Shown: positions 24,560 to 32,420 of the stretch, one piece after another
Numbering within the stretch: position 1 is the stretch's first letter
Layout of the letters: every line of letters begins with the position of its first letter
Assembly (NCBI RefSeq): GCF_014196745.1
Contig: NZ_JACIEH010000003.1
Coordinates: 1,054,001-1,118,000, forward strand
Length of the DNA: 64,000 bases
Reading direction: 5' to 3'
From: Sphingomonas kyeonggiensis
GTDB lineage: Bacteria; Pseudomonadota; Alphaproteobacteria; Sphingomonadales; Sphingomonadaceae
Program-made: the position numbers and the translations under genes
The notes under the pieces: generated by a model
Database searches by the model: none
Told to the model about the DNA's origin: nothing
What the model saw: only the letters and a program-made list of their open reading frames with translations

Positions 24560-26494
24560 ATGGAATTCAGGGACACGGAAAACAGCGTGAACGATACCGT
24601 CGCCGAAGCCCCCACTGCTGCCGTCAAGGCGGCCACGGATAACACCGAAAAGGCTGCGCCGAAGGTGCGCAAGAAGAATGATTCCAAGGCCGTCGCGCCG
24701 CAGGCCTACGACGTCGAGGTCGATCATTCGCGCGACGCGCTGCTGACCGAGTTCGGCAAGGAGACGCTGCGCGACCGCTATCTGCTGCCGGGCGAGTCCT
24801 TCCAGGACCTGTTCGTGCGCGTCGCCTCGGCCTATGCCGACAATCAGGCGCACGCGCAGCGCATCTATGATTACATCTCGAAGCTGTGGTTCATGCCCGC
24901 CACGCCGGTTCTGTCGAACGGCGGCACCGGTCGCGGCTTGCCGATCTCCTGCTTCCTCAATTCGGTGCCGGACAGCCTGAACGGCATCGTCGATACCTGG
25001 AACGAGAATGTCTGGCTGGCCTCGCGCGGCGGCGGCATCGGCACCTATTGGGGCAATGTCCGCGGCATCGGCGAGCCGGTCGGCCTCAACGGCAAGACCT
25101 CGGGCATCATCCCGTTCGTCCGCGTGATGGATTCGCTGACGCTGGCGATCTCGCAGGGCTCGCTGCGTCGCGGTTCGGCTGCCTGCTATCTCGACATCAG
25201 CCACCCGGAGATCGAGGAGTTCCTCGAGATCCGCAAGCCGTCGGGCGACTTCAACCGCAAGGCGCTCAACCTGCACCACGGCGTGCTGATCCCCGACGCG
25301 TTCATGGAAGCCGTGCGCAACGGCGAGGAATGGATCCTGCGTTCGCCCAAGGACGGCTCGGAGCGCGCCAAGGTCGATGCCCGCGCGCTGTTCCAGAAGC
25401 TGGTCGAGACCCGTCTCGCCACCGGCGAGCCCTACATCGTGTTCAGCGATCACGTGAACTCGAACATGCCCAAGCACCACCGCGATCTGGGCCTCAAGGT
25501 CTCGACCTCGAACCTGTGCTCGGAAATCACGCTCCCCACCGGCAAGGACCATCTGGGCAACGAGCGCACCGCCGTGTGCTGCCTCTCGTCGCTCAACATG
25601 GAAACCTGGGACCAGTGGAAGGACGACAAGAACCTGGTCGAGGACGTGATGCGTTTCCTCGACAACGTCCTGCAGGACTATATCGACCGTGCCGAGCCGG
25701 GCATGGAGAAGGCCGCCTATTCGGCCAGCCGCGAGCGTTCGGTCGGTCTCGGCGTGATGGGCTTCCACTCGTTCCTCCAGGCCCGGGGCATCCCGTTCGA
25801 AGGCGCGATGGCCAAGAGCTGGAACCTGCGGATGTTCAAGCACATCAAGGCGCAGGTCGATCAGGCCTCGATGGCGCTCGCCGTCGAGCGCGGCCCGTGC
25901 CCGGATGCCGCCGACATGGGCGTGATGGAGCGGTTCAGCTGCAAGATGGCGATCGCGCCGACAGCGTCGATCTCGATCATCTGCGGCGGCACCTCGGCCT
26001 GCATCGAGCCGATCCCGGCCAACATCTACACGCACAAGACGCTGTCGGGCTCCTTCTCGGTCAAGAACCCGTATCTGGAGAAGCTGCTCTCGGAGAAGAG
26101 CAAGAACTCGGATGCGGTGTGGAACTCGATTCTCGAGCAGGGCGGTTCGGTCCAGCATCTCGACTTCCTCACCCCGGAAGAGAAGGACGTCTACAAGACC
26201 TCGTTCGAGATCGACCAGCGCTGGCTGCTCGAGCTCGCCGGTGATCGCACGCCCTATATCGACCAGGCCCAGTCGCTGAACCTGTTCATCCCGGCCGATG
26301 TCGAGAAGTGGGACCTGCTGATGCTCCACTTCCGCGCCTGGGAGCTCGGCATCAAGTCGCTCTACTATCTCCGCTCCAAGTCGGTGCAGCGCGCCGGCTT
26401 CGCAGGCGGCGTGGAAGCCGACAACACGATCGACAAGCCGCAGTTCAACCTGGGTGAATCGACCGACTATGACGAGTGCCTGGCTTGTCAGTGA
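24560..26494 (+). CDS. nrdA: Ribonucleotide reductase class I, large subunit
   Basis: 644 residues from ATG 24560 (CAGGGGTGA upstream). R1 landmarks: ISCFLNSVPDSL, SRGGGIGTYWGNVRG, the active-site segment NLCSEITLPT, NMETWD, APTASISIICGGTSACIEP and a C-terminal ECLACQ with the redox Cys pair that is re-reduced by thioredoxin or glutaredoxin. It converts ribonucleoside diphosphates to deoxy forms with NrdB. The N-terminus is a short Ala/Lys-rich extension without the roughly 90-residue ATP-cone, so the usual dATP activity switch appears absent. nrdB lies 1.5 kb downstream rather than adjacent. Confidence 0.96.
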   Translation: MEFRDTENSVNDTVAEAPTAAVKAATDNTEKAAPKVRKKNDSKAVAPQAYDVEVDHSRDALLTEFGKETLRDRYLLPGESFQDLFVRVASAYADNQAHAQRIYDYISKLWFMPATPVLSNGGTGRGLPISCFLNSVPDSLNGIVDTWNENVWLASRGGGIGTYWGNVRGIGEPVGLNGKTSGIIPFVRVMDSLTLAISQGSLRRGSAACYLDISHPEIEEFLEIRKPSGDFNRKALNLHHGVLIPDAFMEAVRNGEEWILRSPKDGSERAKVDARALFQKLVETRLATGEPYIVFSDHVNSNMPKHHRDLGLKVSTSNLCSEITLPTGKDHLGNERTAVCCLSSLNMETWDQWKDDKNLVEDVMRFLDNVLQDYIDRAEPGMEKAAYSASRERSVGLGVMGFHSFLQARGIPFEGAMAKSWNLRMFKHIKAQVDQASMALAVERGPCPDAADMGVMERFSCKMAIAPTASISIICGGTSACIEPIPANIYTHKTLSGSFSVKNPYLEKLLSEKSKNSDAVWNSILEQGGSVQHLDFLTPEEKDVYKTSFEIDQRWLLELAGDRTPYIDQAQSLNLFIPADVEKWDLLMLHFRAWELGIKSLYYLRSKSVQRAGFAGGVEADNTIDKPQFNLGESTDYDECLACQ

Positions 26495-26498
26495 GCTA

Positions 26499-26556
26499 AT
26501 TCCCTCTCCCTTTGGGAGAGGGAGGGAGCCGCCGAAGGCGGCGGAAGGGTGAGGGC
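26499..26556. repeat. Palindromic repeat family B, copy 1
   Basis: CCCTCTCCC/GGGAGAGGG palindrome, then GGGAGCCGCC GAA GGCGGC and GGAAGGGTGAGGG. It begins five bases after the nrdA stop and ends two bases before the GTG of the DUF559 gene; its GTGAGGG end supplies the ribosome binding site. The same elements occur at 26895, 54944 and, in variant form, 58919. Confidence 0.85.
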
Positions 26557-26558
26557 GA

Positions 26559-27038
26559 GTGCGCCTCTATCAGGATCAACCGTCGGGCACCGTGCCGCAG
26601 CTCCGAGAGCTGCGGCGCAACGCCACGGAAGCTGAGAAGAGGTTGCTTCGAGCCTTGCGCGAAGCGTTCCGGGAGCGGAAGTGGCGCTTTCAGTCTCCGC
26701 TGGGGCCGTATCGCGTCGATTTCATGTGCTTTGCCGAGCGACTGGTCATCGAAGTGGATGGCGGTCAGCATGCTGAGGCAGCAGAATATGATGCGCGTCG
26801 CACGCGCTTCATTGAGTCTGAAGGGTATCGCGTGCTGCGGTTCTGGAACAATGACGTGCTGGAAAACACCGGCGGTGTGATCGCGGTCGTTGCCAATTCC
26901 CTCTCCCAGCGGGAGAGGGAGGGAGCCGCGAAGCGGCGGAAGGGTGAGGGTGGCTTCACTTCCGTGCGCTCACCCTCACCTTCCCACGCCGCTGAGCGGC
27001 GCGGGCCCCTTCCTCTCCCAGAGGGAGAGGAGATTTGA
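26559..27038 (+). CDS. DUF559 (Vsr-like endonuclease fold) protein
   Basis: 159 residues from GTG 26559. The DUF559 core spans about 15-112: RNATEAEKRLLRALR, FQSPLGPYRVDFMC, LVIEVDGGQHA, YDARRTRFIESEGYRVLRFWNNDVL. This family has the fold of Vsr/PD-(D/E)xK nucleases; the Asp of RVDF and Glu of IEVDG would bind metal. No biochemical role is established. Its ribosome binding site lies in repeat B copy 1, and residues from about 113 onward (SQREREGAAKRRKGEGG to the end) are a translation of repeat B copy 2. It sits between nrdA and nrdB as an apparent insertion. Confidence 0.88.
   Translation: MRLYQDQPSGTVPQLRELRRNATEAEKRLLRALREAFRERKWRFQSPLGPYRVDFMCFAERLVIEVDGGQHAEAAEYDARRTRFIESEGYRVLRFWNNDVLENTGGVIAVVANSLSQREREGAAKRRKGEGGFTSVRSPSPSHAAERRGPLPLPEGEEI
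26895..27034. repeat. Palindromic repeat family B, copy 2 (bipartite)
   Basis: Two half-units in inverted orientation: CCCTCTCCC..GGGAGAGGGAGGGAGCCGCG..AAGGGTGAGGG (26895-26951) and its mirror CTCACCCTCACCTTCCC..CCTCTCCCAGAGGGAGAGG (about 26969-27034). It overlaps and encodes the C-terminus of the DUF559 protein. Confidence 0.85.
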
Positions 27039-27040
27039 GC

Positions 27041-27304
27041 TCAGGCCTCTTCTTCGAAGATCTCGACCGCCACGTCGGCGTTCGCGCTCAGGCGGACCTT
27101 GTCGCCTTCCACCTCGGCGACCAGGCCGAGCGAGATGTAGTGATGGTGCCCGGCGTGCGAGCCCTCGGCACCTTCGATCTCGGCGCCCGAATCCTTCTTG
27201 GTGAGCTTGATGCGCTCGCCCTCGACATGGTCGACGGTGCCGACATGGACGCCGTCGGCGCCGATCACTTCCATATGCTCCTTGATTGCACTGGCGTCGG
27301 TCAT
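27041..27304 (-). CDS. DUF2171 domain protein
   Basis: 87 residues from ATG 27304 (AAGGAGAATCCAG upstream). It begins IKEHMEVIGADGVHVGTVDHVEG and continues with IKLTKKDS and HHYISLGLVAEVEGDKVRLS, the DUF2171 pattern, which resembles PRC-barrel-like small proteins often linked to stress in proteobacteria. The C-terminus is acidic (EIFEEEA). It is encoded against the nrd genes. Confidence 0.85.
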   Translation of the reverse strand: MTDASAIKEHMEVIGADGVHVGTVDHVEGERIKLTKKDSGAEIEGAEGSHAGHHHYISLGLVAEVEGDKVRLSANADVAVEIFEEEA

Positions 27305-27405
27305 CTGGATTCTCCTTGGGGGATTGGTTCGCACACTAAACGCGCGCGACCGCGAAATGATGCAGCCGGCCGTCGCGTCTGTCACTCACCCGAAAGGAGG
27401 GTTGC

Positions 27406-27738
27406 ATGAAATATTTCCGCGCCCTGCCGCTTGCCGCTTTCCTGGCCCTGGCGGCCTGCGCGAAGCAGGTGCCGAGCGCCGTCCAGCCCGAGGCTCCCGG
27501 CTTCCTGCTGGGGCTGTGGCACGGCTTCATCTTCCCGGTCGCCTGGTTCCTCTCGCTGATCATCCCGGACGTCGCGATCTACGCCGTGCCCAACAATGGC
27601 GGCTGGTACGACTTCGGCTATTTCCTCGGCATCTGCGTGTTCGGCGTCGGCGCCAATCGCGGCAGCCGGGTGACCAGGATCGTCTATCGCGACCGCGTCG
27701 TGCGCGAGCGCCGCGGCACGGTGATCGACCACGAATGA
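27406..27738 (+). CDS. Small lipoprotein with membrane segments
   Basis: 110 residues. The N-terminus has a lipoprotein signal with lipobox LAAC (Cys18). It continues with two hydrophobic segments (WHGFIFPVAWFLSLIIP and FGYFLGICVFGVG). AAGGAGG precedes the ATG. The stop overlaps the start of the next gene (ATGA), so the two are coupled. Function unknown. Confidence 0.78.
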   Translation: MKYFRALPLAAFLALAACAKQVPSAVQPEAPGFLLGLWHGFIFPVAWFLSLIIPDVAIYAVPNNGGWYDFGYFLGICVFGVGANRGSRVTRIVYRDRVVRERRGTVIDHE

Positions 27739-27956
27739 CCCGCAGCCTCGCCTTGATGGCCGGCATTGCCGGAGCCGCGGGTGCGCTGGGGCTGACGACG
27801 CTCGTCCGCCCCGCGCTGGCCCGTCGCGCGCTCGGCCTGCCCGAAGGCGAGGCGGCGACCTATGCCCTGCGCATCGCCGGCATGATGCTCTTCGCGCTCG
27901 GCCTGTTCCTCGGCGGCTTCGCGGCCGTCTTCACGCTGGCGGGAGGCGTCGCATGA
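27735..27956 (+). CDS. Small two-helix membrane protein
   Basis: 73 residues from ATG 27735, which overlaps the stop of the preceding lipoprotein gene by four bases. Two hydrophobic helices (LALMAGIAGAAGALGL and MMLFALGLFLGGFAAVFTLA) are separated by a basic, Arg-rich stretch. No family is recognised. It is too short to be certain, but coupling and codon use support it. Confidence 0.65.
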   Translation: MTRSLALMAGIAGAAGALGLTTLVRPALARRALGLPEGEAATYALRIAGMMLFALGLFLGGFAAVFTLAGGVA

Positions 27957-28003
27957 CCGCCCGCCCGTTCGCCCTTCCATTTTCCAAGTTCATCCCGGAG
28001 TAA
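27953..28003 (+). CDS. Possible 16-residue peptide before nrdB
   Basis: ATG overlaps the previous stop (ATGA) and has GGGAGG six bases upstream; the frame ends TAA at 28001-28003, right at the nrdB ribosome binding site (CGGAGTAA). It could couple nrdB translation to the upstream genes. It may equally be an incidental frame. Confidence 0.3.
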   Translation: MTARPFALPFSKFIPE

Positions 28004-28008
28004 CGCCC

Positions 28009-29067
28009 ATGCCGCTTCTCGAAGCCCGCAAGACCTACAAGCCCTTCGAATATCCCTGGGCGTTCGATTTCTGGAAGCGCCAGCAGCAGATCCACTGGCT
28101 GCCGGAGGAAGTGCCGCTGGGCGAGGATTGCCGCGACTGGGCGCAGAAGCTCACCGATCACGAGCGCAACCTGCTCACCCAGATCTTCCGCTTCTTCACC
28201 CAGGCCGACGTCGAGGTGCAGGACTGCTACCACGAGAAATACGGCCGCGTGTTCAAGCCGACCGAGATCAAGATGATGCTGACCGCGTTCAGCAACATGG
28301 AGACGGTCCACATCGCCGCCTATTCGCACCTGCTCGACACGATCGGCATGCCCGAGACCGAATATGCCGCCTTCCTCCAGTACAAGGAGATGAAGGACAA
28401 GCATGACTATCTGAGCACCTTCGGCGTCGACAGCGACGAAGACATCGCCAAGACGCTCGCCATGTTCGGCGGCTTCACGGAAGGGCTGCAGCTCTTCGCC
28501 TCGTTCGCGATGCTGATGAACTTCCCGCGCTTCAACAAGATGAAGGGCATGGGCCAGATCGTCAGCTGGTCGGTGCGCGACGAGAGCCTGCACTGCGAAG
28601 GCATCATCAAGCTGTTCCACGCCTTCACCAAGGAGCGCAACTGCCTCACCCCGTCGGTCCGCGACGACATTCTCGACATGTGCCAGAAGACGGTGCGCAT
28701 CGAGGACGCGTTCATCGACCTGGTCTTCGAGATGGGCCCGGTCAACGGCATGACGCCCAAGGAGATCAAGAAGTACGTCCGCTACATCGCGGACTGGCGC
28801 CTGGGCCAGCTCGGCCTCAAGCCGATCTACATGGTCGAGGAGCACCCGCTCCCCTGGCTCGCCCCGCTGCTCAACGGCGTCGAGCACGCCAACTTCTTCG
28901 AGACCCGCGCCACCGAATATTCGAAGGCAGCGACCCGCGGCAACTGGGGCGAGGTGTGGGACTCGTTCGACAAGCGCCAGAAGGCCAAGGCCACGCCGGT
29001 CGCCAACGAGGACGGCGCCGAGGGCGGGCCGGACATGTTCTCGGGGTCGGGGATTGCGGCGGAGTAA
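28009..29067 (+). CDS. nrdB: Ribonucleotide reductase class I, small subunit
   Basis: 352 residues of the ferritin-like R2 family. Diiron ligands and surroundings: DVEVQDCYHEKYG, NMETVHIAAYSHLLD, FGGFTEGLQLFASF and RDESLHCEGIIKLFH. It generates and stores the tyrosyl radical (or metal equivalent) for NrdA. The C-terminus (EGGPDMFSGSGIAAE) is flexible, as expected for the R1-docking tail. Together with nrdA it makes deoxynucleotides for DNA synthesis. Confidence 0.96.
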   Translation: MPLLEARKTYKPFEYPWAFDFWKRQQQIHWLPEEVPLGEDCRDWAQKLTDHERNLLTQIFRFFTQADVEVQDCYHEKYGRVFKPTEIKMMLTAFSNMETVHIAAYSHLLDTIGMPETEYAAFLQYKEMKDKHDYLSTFGVDSDEDIAKTLAMFGGFTEGLQLFASFAMLMNFPRFNKMKGMGQIVSWSVRDESLHCEGIIKLFHAFTKERNCLTPSVRDDILDMCQKTVRIEDAFIDLVFEMGPVNGMTPKEIKKYVRYIADWRLGQLGLKPIYMVEEHPLPWLAPLLNGVEHANFFETRATEYSKAATRGNWGEVWDSFDKRQKAKATPVANEDGAEGGPDMFSGSGIAAE

Positions 29068-29117
29068 GACCCGTCTGGGGGAAGGCTGGAGGATCTAGTC
29101 ATCCCCTATGAGGCGAC

Positions 29118-29146
29118 TGTTCAAAGGCGGGAGCTAGTTTTATACT
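29118..29146 (+). promoter_or_regulatory. Possible promoter of the AT-rich gene
   Basis: TGTTCA (29118-29123), 17 bases, then TATACT (29141-29146), a good -10 box. The ATG of the next gene is only six bases past the -10, so transcription would start at or near the start codon, implying a leaderless mRNA. The -35 match is weak. Confidence 0.4.
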
Positions 29147-29152
29147 TGTTAA

Positions 29153-30541
29153 ATGCTATCGGCGATTGTTGATAATTCGACCATTACCGCAGTACAGCGT
29201 GTACTAGGCCATATTCCTGTCTCTGAAGGATTCCCCATCGAGGGGGATATTTCCGCCTTCGACCAGTATCTCCAAACGCTTCTTTTATATGATGAGGTCG
29301 CGTTTTTAGATGACTACAAAGAAGAGTATCGGAAAGAACGTGCGAGTAAGTTTCCAGAACTCGTGGTTCTTTCTGAAAATCCGGACTCCTATGAGCGGAT
29401 GCTGCAAGATGCTCGTTCACTCACTTCGGATATGGTCTACCACGTAAAGAACGGCGATTTGCAATCGGATCCAATGTCTCAGTTTCTGAGGGCTATGGAC
29501 CTGCATGTTGTGCCAGCTTGGTATATGCAATCAAGTGACTGGTATTTGCATCTAAGATTGTTGGCCAATGAGGCCGATCTGTATCTTGAAAAGTATGGGG
29601 CGCTAATGAGCGCCATTATGACTCAATATAATCAGAACATTCGTACTCCATTATCGCCAGATCTTAGATTAAGATTACATCGTCAAGGTGGCCCGCTTAT
29701 TGAAGATGCGGGGGTGGCGCTGAGGGCAGGAGAAAGTATAGAGGATAGTGTAAAGAGATTTACATCTTCGCTAAATTGGCTCGCGTTGCGTTCAATTTTT
29801 TATATACTAGTTGCGAATAAATATAATTGCGCACTATCTTCTCACCCCATACGGCATACGTTTATTGGGCAGTATGTCGCAGATTCTATGTTGAATAGAG
29901 GGGATGGCGATATCCGGCGCTCTACCTTGGATTTTTTCTCTTCGAAATTTGGCGAAATTAGAGCTGAGTCTGACAGAATAATAGGTACGGGTATATTTGA
30001 AGTGCCTATGCCTTTCATCGCTGGATGGGCGGTCGGAATGGCTGGCACGCCTGAACGAGGTCTGGATCACGTCCTTCAAATTCGGCACGGACCTGAGGCT
30101 ATGGCGTTGCGGTCGAGATTCAGAGAGATAGAAGATTTGCGCCTAAGCGGGACTATGTCGGAGTTCAGGCGAGAAGCTATGAAGGTACGCCAAGCGCTGA
30201 ATGACGATCTTTCGCGTCTTCGTAGTAAGTTCACGGGTGGTGTGGTTTCCCCTGAAGGGATAGATGTTTCGGTAGATTTGTTGACCCTGTCTCCAACGGT
30301 TGAGGCGGGCGGCATGTTGTCGAGACTTAAGTCAGCCTTGCCTAACAAGGACCGCAAGGCGGTCATGCTTCTCCGTAGCATATCGAACGATATTATGAAT
30401 ATTCCGACGCTTGGGCGGGTAGCAGACTACTTTAAATTGAATCGTAGGGTGCGTAGCCGGACAGAATTTTGGCGGGATGCTGCGAAAAGGGAATCGGAAG
30501 AATTTTTGCAGGCGAGATCGTTCTGGAAGCGGCCCGTGTAA
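29153..30541 (+). CDS. Unknown 462-residue protein, atypical AT-rich gene
   Basis: A single long gene clearly lower in GC than all its neighbours, with many ATA, TTA and AGA codons; it was very likely acquired by transfer. The protein begins MLSAIVDNSTITAVQRVLG and has mixed charged helices; no membrane span or signal is clear. I cannot assign a domain. There is no ribosome binding site before the ATG, consistent with a leaderless transcript from the TATACT box. Both sides are core-like genes (nrdB and an HTH gene). Solitary acquired genes of this kind are sometimes defence genes, but nothing in the sequence shows that. Confidence 0.8.
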   Translation: MLSAIVDNSTITAVQRVLGHIPVSEGFPIEGDISAFDQYLQTLLLYDEVAFLDDYKEEYRKERASKFPELVVLSENPDSYERMLQDARSLTSDMVYHVKNGDLQSDPMSQFLRAMDLHVVPAWYMQSSDWYLHLRLLANEADLYLEKYGALMSAIMTQYNQNIRTPLSPDLRLRLHRQGGPLIEDAGVALRAGESIEDSVKRFTSSLNWLALRSIFYILVANKYNCALSSHPIRHTFIGQYVADSMLNRGDGDIRRSTLDFFSSKFGEIRAESDRIIGTGIFEVPMPFIAGWAVGMAGTPERGLDHVLQIRHGPEAMALRSRFREIEDLRLSGTMSEFRREAMKVRQALNDDLSRLRSKFTGGVVSPEGIDVSVDLLTLSPTVEAGGMLSRLKSALPNKDRKAVMLLRSISNDIMNIPTLGRVADYFKLNRRVRSRTEFWRDAAKRESEEFLQARSFWKRPV

Positions 30542-30544
30542 TTC

Positions 30545-30583
30545 CGGTTCGTTATAGCAGTTTTTTGTGTCCTACACGAACCG
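30545..30583. repeat. Inverted repeat after the AT-rich gene
   Basis: CGGTTCGT (30545-30552) and ACGAACCG (30576-30583) are perfect inverse repeats around a 23-base spacer that contains a T6 run. It could be a transcript end or a scar of insertion of the preceding gene. Confidence 0.35.
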
Positions 30584-30631
30584 ATATGGTTACGTGATTC
30601 GACTCGCTTCCAACCAGAAGGAGTCGATGCC

Positions 30632-31216
30632 ATGGAACACCAGCCGATCCAGCCCGCAGCGGAGCCCGATCCGCTCGCCGATTACACCCCCGTCGTGCTT
30701 CGCGCCCGCCACAATGGCTGGACCGCCGATCGCCAGCGCGCCTTCCTCACCGCATTGTCCGAGACTGGCAGCATTTCCGATGCCTGCAAGGTCACCGGCG
30801 TCTCGCCACGCTCGGCCTATCGGTTACGGGCGCGGCCCGATGCGCTGTCCTTCGCCGATGCCTGGGACGAGGCGCTGCTCGTGTCGGTGAGCCGACTGGC
30901 CAGCCTCGCCTTCGAGCGGGCGACGCGCGGCGCGATACGCGAGTTGTGGAAGGATGGCGTGCTGATCGCCGAAAGCCGCCAGCCTTCGGACAAACTGCTG
31001 ATGTTCCTGCTCACCCATCTGCGCGCCGAATGGTTCAAGCCCAAGACGGCGATGTCGAGCTCGCCTGCCGCCGGCGCCGAACGCCGCTATGCCAAGGCGG
31101 TCGCGAACCTGACGGACAGCGACGAACCCGCCGATCCGCTGCTGCTGCGCGATTACGAGGCCCAGCCGCCGCAGGAGCCGATCGACCCGATCGACGACAT
31201 GGACGAGGACTGGTGA
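30632..31216 (+). CDS. Helix-turn-helix protein, terminase-small-subunit-like
   Basis: 194 residues with AGGAG upstream. The N-terminal half contains a helix-turn-helix (SETGSISDACKVTGVSPRSAYRLR, about 48-70) like those in phage terminase small subunits and related stand-alone proteins. The middle carries AFERATRGAIRELWKDGVL, and the C-terminus is acidic and proline-rich. Related single genes are common in sphingomonad chromosomes without other phage genes, so I do not read it as a prophage. Confidence 0.6.
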   Translation: MEHQPIQPAAEPDPLADYTPVVLRARHNGWTADRQRAFLTALSETGSISDACKVTGVSPRSAYRLRARPDALSFADAWDEALLVSVSRLASLAFERATRGAIRELWKDGVLIAESRQPSDKLLMFLLTHLRAEWFKPKTAMSSSPAAGAERRYAKAVANLTDSDEPADPLLLRDYEAQPPQEPIDPIDDMDEDW

Positions 31217-31310
31217 GCCTCGCGCGCGTGGATGTTGCGACTTTTGTGACTTTCCGCGGGGATTCGCGCCGATATGGGCGTGATCCGGCGCGCGCGGTTG
31301 CCCGGTAACC

Positions 31311-32273
31311 TCAGGCCCGCTTGCGCGCCGGTGCCTCGCCATGATCGCAGCCAAGGCCTTCGCCTTCGCAGATCAGCCGGTCATAGCCGCTGCCCGGGCA
31401 GATGGCGTGGGCGGTCAGGATCGCCGGGGTCAGCGCCTCGAGGCCCGATCCGCGCCGGTCTAGCAGGCGGCGGACGGGACGGCGCGAGCCGGTCCAGGCC
31501 TGGTGGCCGGCCTTGGGTGCCGGCGGCGGGGTGACCAGTAGGCCGACCGGGCGATAGTCGCCCATCGCCAGCCTGGGGAACACGCCCTTGGCGATCCGGC
31601 GCGCCCAGCCGGGCGTGGCGGGGCTCAGCGGCAGGTGCGGGACGACGTCGCCCGGCATCTCGTAGCGCAGGCAGGCGATGCGGGTGCGTTCATAGCTCGC
31701 GGCGAAATCGGCATTGCCGGCGCGCGCCGCGGCGATGGTCGCAACGCTCACCGGCAGGTCGGCCCATTCATTCGCCTGGGCCGCGCGCAATGCGGCGAGG
31801 TTGGCGAGCGCGCCGCCCTTGCTATGGCCGGTCAGGAACAGGTGCCGGCGCGTCTTGCGGTCGAGCAGGCTCTGGTCGAGCATCGCCTGGATCGCGGTGC
31901 GCACGCCGGGGCCGGATCCGGCGTCGCTCCACAGCCGGCGCATCGATTCGGCGAAGCCGAAATGCACGCCGCCGCCATAATGCGAATCCTCGACGCACAG
32001 CGAGAAGGCGTCGTTCAGCCAGTCGAGCACCACGTCCCAGCCGTCATGCGCGTCGCCGAAGAAAGGGGGGAGCGAACCGCGGAACGCCACCACCACGCCC
32101 TCGGGCGTGCGGCCGACCAGCGCCTGGTCGATCTGGCGGTTGCCGATCGCGGTCTCGCGGCGCACGACGAACGGCGCCTCGATCCAGCCGACATTGCGGC
32201 CATGGACCTGCATCCCCGGCTGATAGGCCTGGCTGGACGCGTAGAGCAGGCGGCGTTTCATGCAGTCGTGCAT
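31311..32273 (-). CDS. Lipase (class 3) family protein
   Basis: 320 residues from ATG 32273 (ATG 32261 possible). Alpha/beta-hydrolase lipase-3 features: VVAFRGS, LDWLNDAF, VHFGFAESMRRLW, and the nucleophile elbow FLTGHSKGGALANLAALRA (Ser in GHSKG). YEMPGDVVPHLPL carries the likely catalytic Asp. No signal peptide is visible. Substrate unknown; class 3 members hydrolyse acylglycerols or phospholipids. Confidence 0.85.
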   Translation of the reverse strand: MHDCMKRRLLYASSQAYQPGMQVHGRNVGWIEAPFVVRRETAIGNRQIDQALVGRTPEGVVVAFRGSLPPFFGDAHDGWDVVLDWLNDAFSLCVEDSHYGGGVHFGFAESMRRLWSDAGSGPGVRTAIQAMLDQSLLDRKTRRHLFLTGHSKGGALANLAALRAAQANEWADLPVSVATIAAARAGNADFAASYERTRIACLRYEMPGDVVPHLPLSPATPGWARRIAKGVFPRLAMGDYRPVGLLVTPPPAPKAGHQAWTGSRRPVRRLLDRRGSGLEALTPAILTAHAICPGSGYDRLICEGEGLGCDHGEAPARKRA

Positions 32274-32420
32274 CGGTATACTCCCCGGGACCCTATGCCT
32301 GTGCGCCCGATCGTGGTGAATGCACAATTAAGGTTAACACCGGAAAGTAGAGTCGGGCAGCCGAGCCTGGGCTGCGCCGAAGCGTTGCGGGGCGCCCGGA
32401 TTGGGGGCGCCCCTCCGGGC

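Noticed and set aside
24545..26329. Long - strand open frame antisense to nrdA
   Set aside because: Shadow frame; NrdA motifs run through the + strand.
26559..27038. Very-short-patch repair gene (vsr) of a restriction-modification system
   Set aside because: DUF559 lacks the Vsr zinc site and no cytosine methyltransferase gene is nearby; the flanking repeats suggest another role.
30632..31216. Prophage remnant suggested by the terminase-like HTH protein
   Set aside because: No other phage gene in the neighbourhood; base composition is like the host core.
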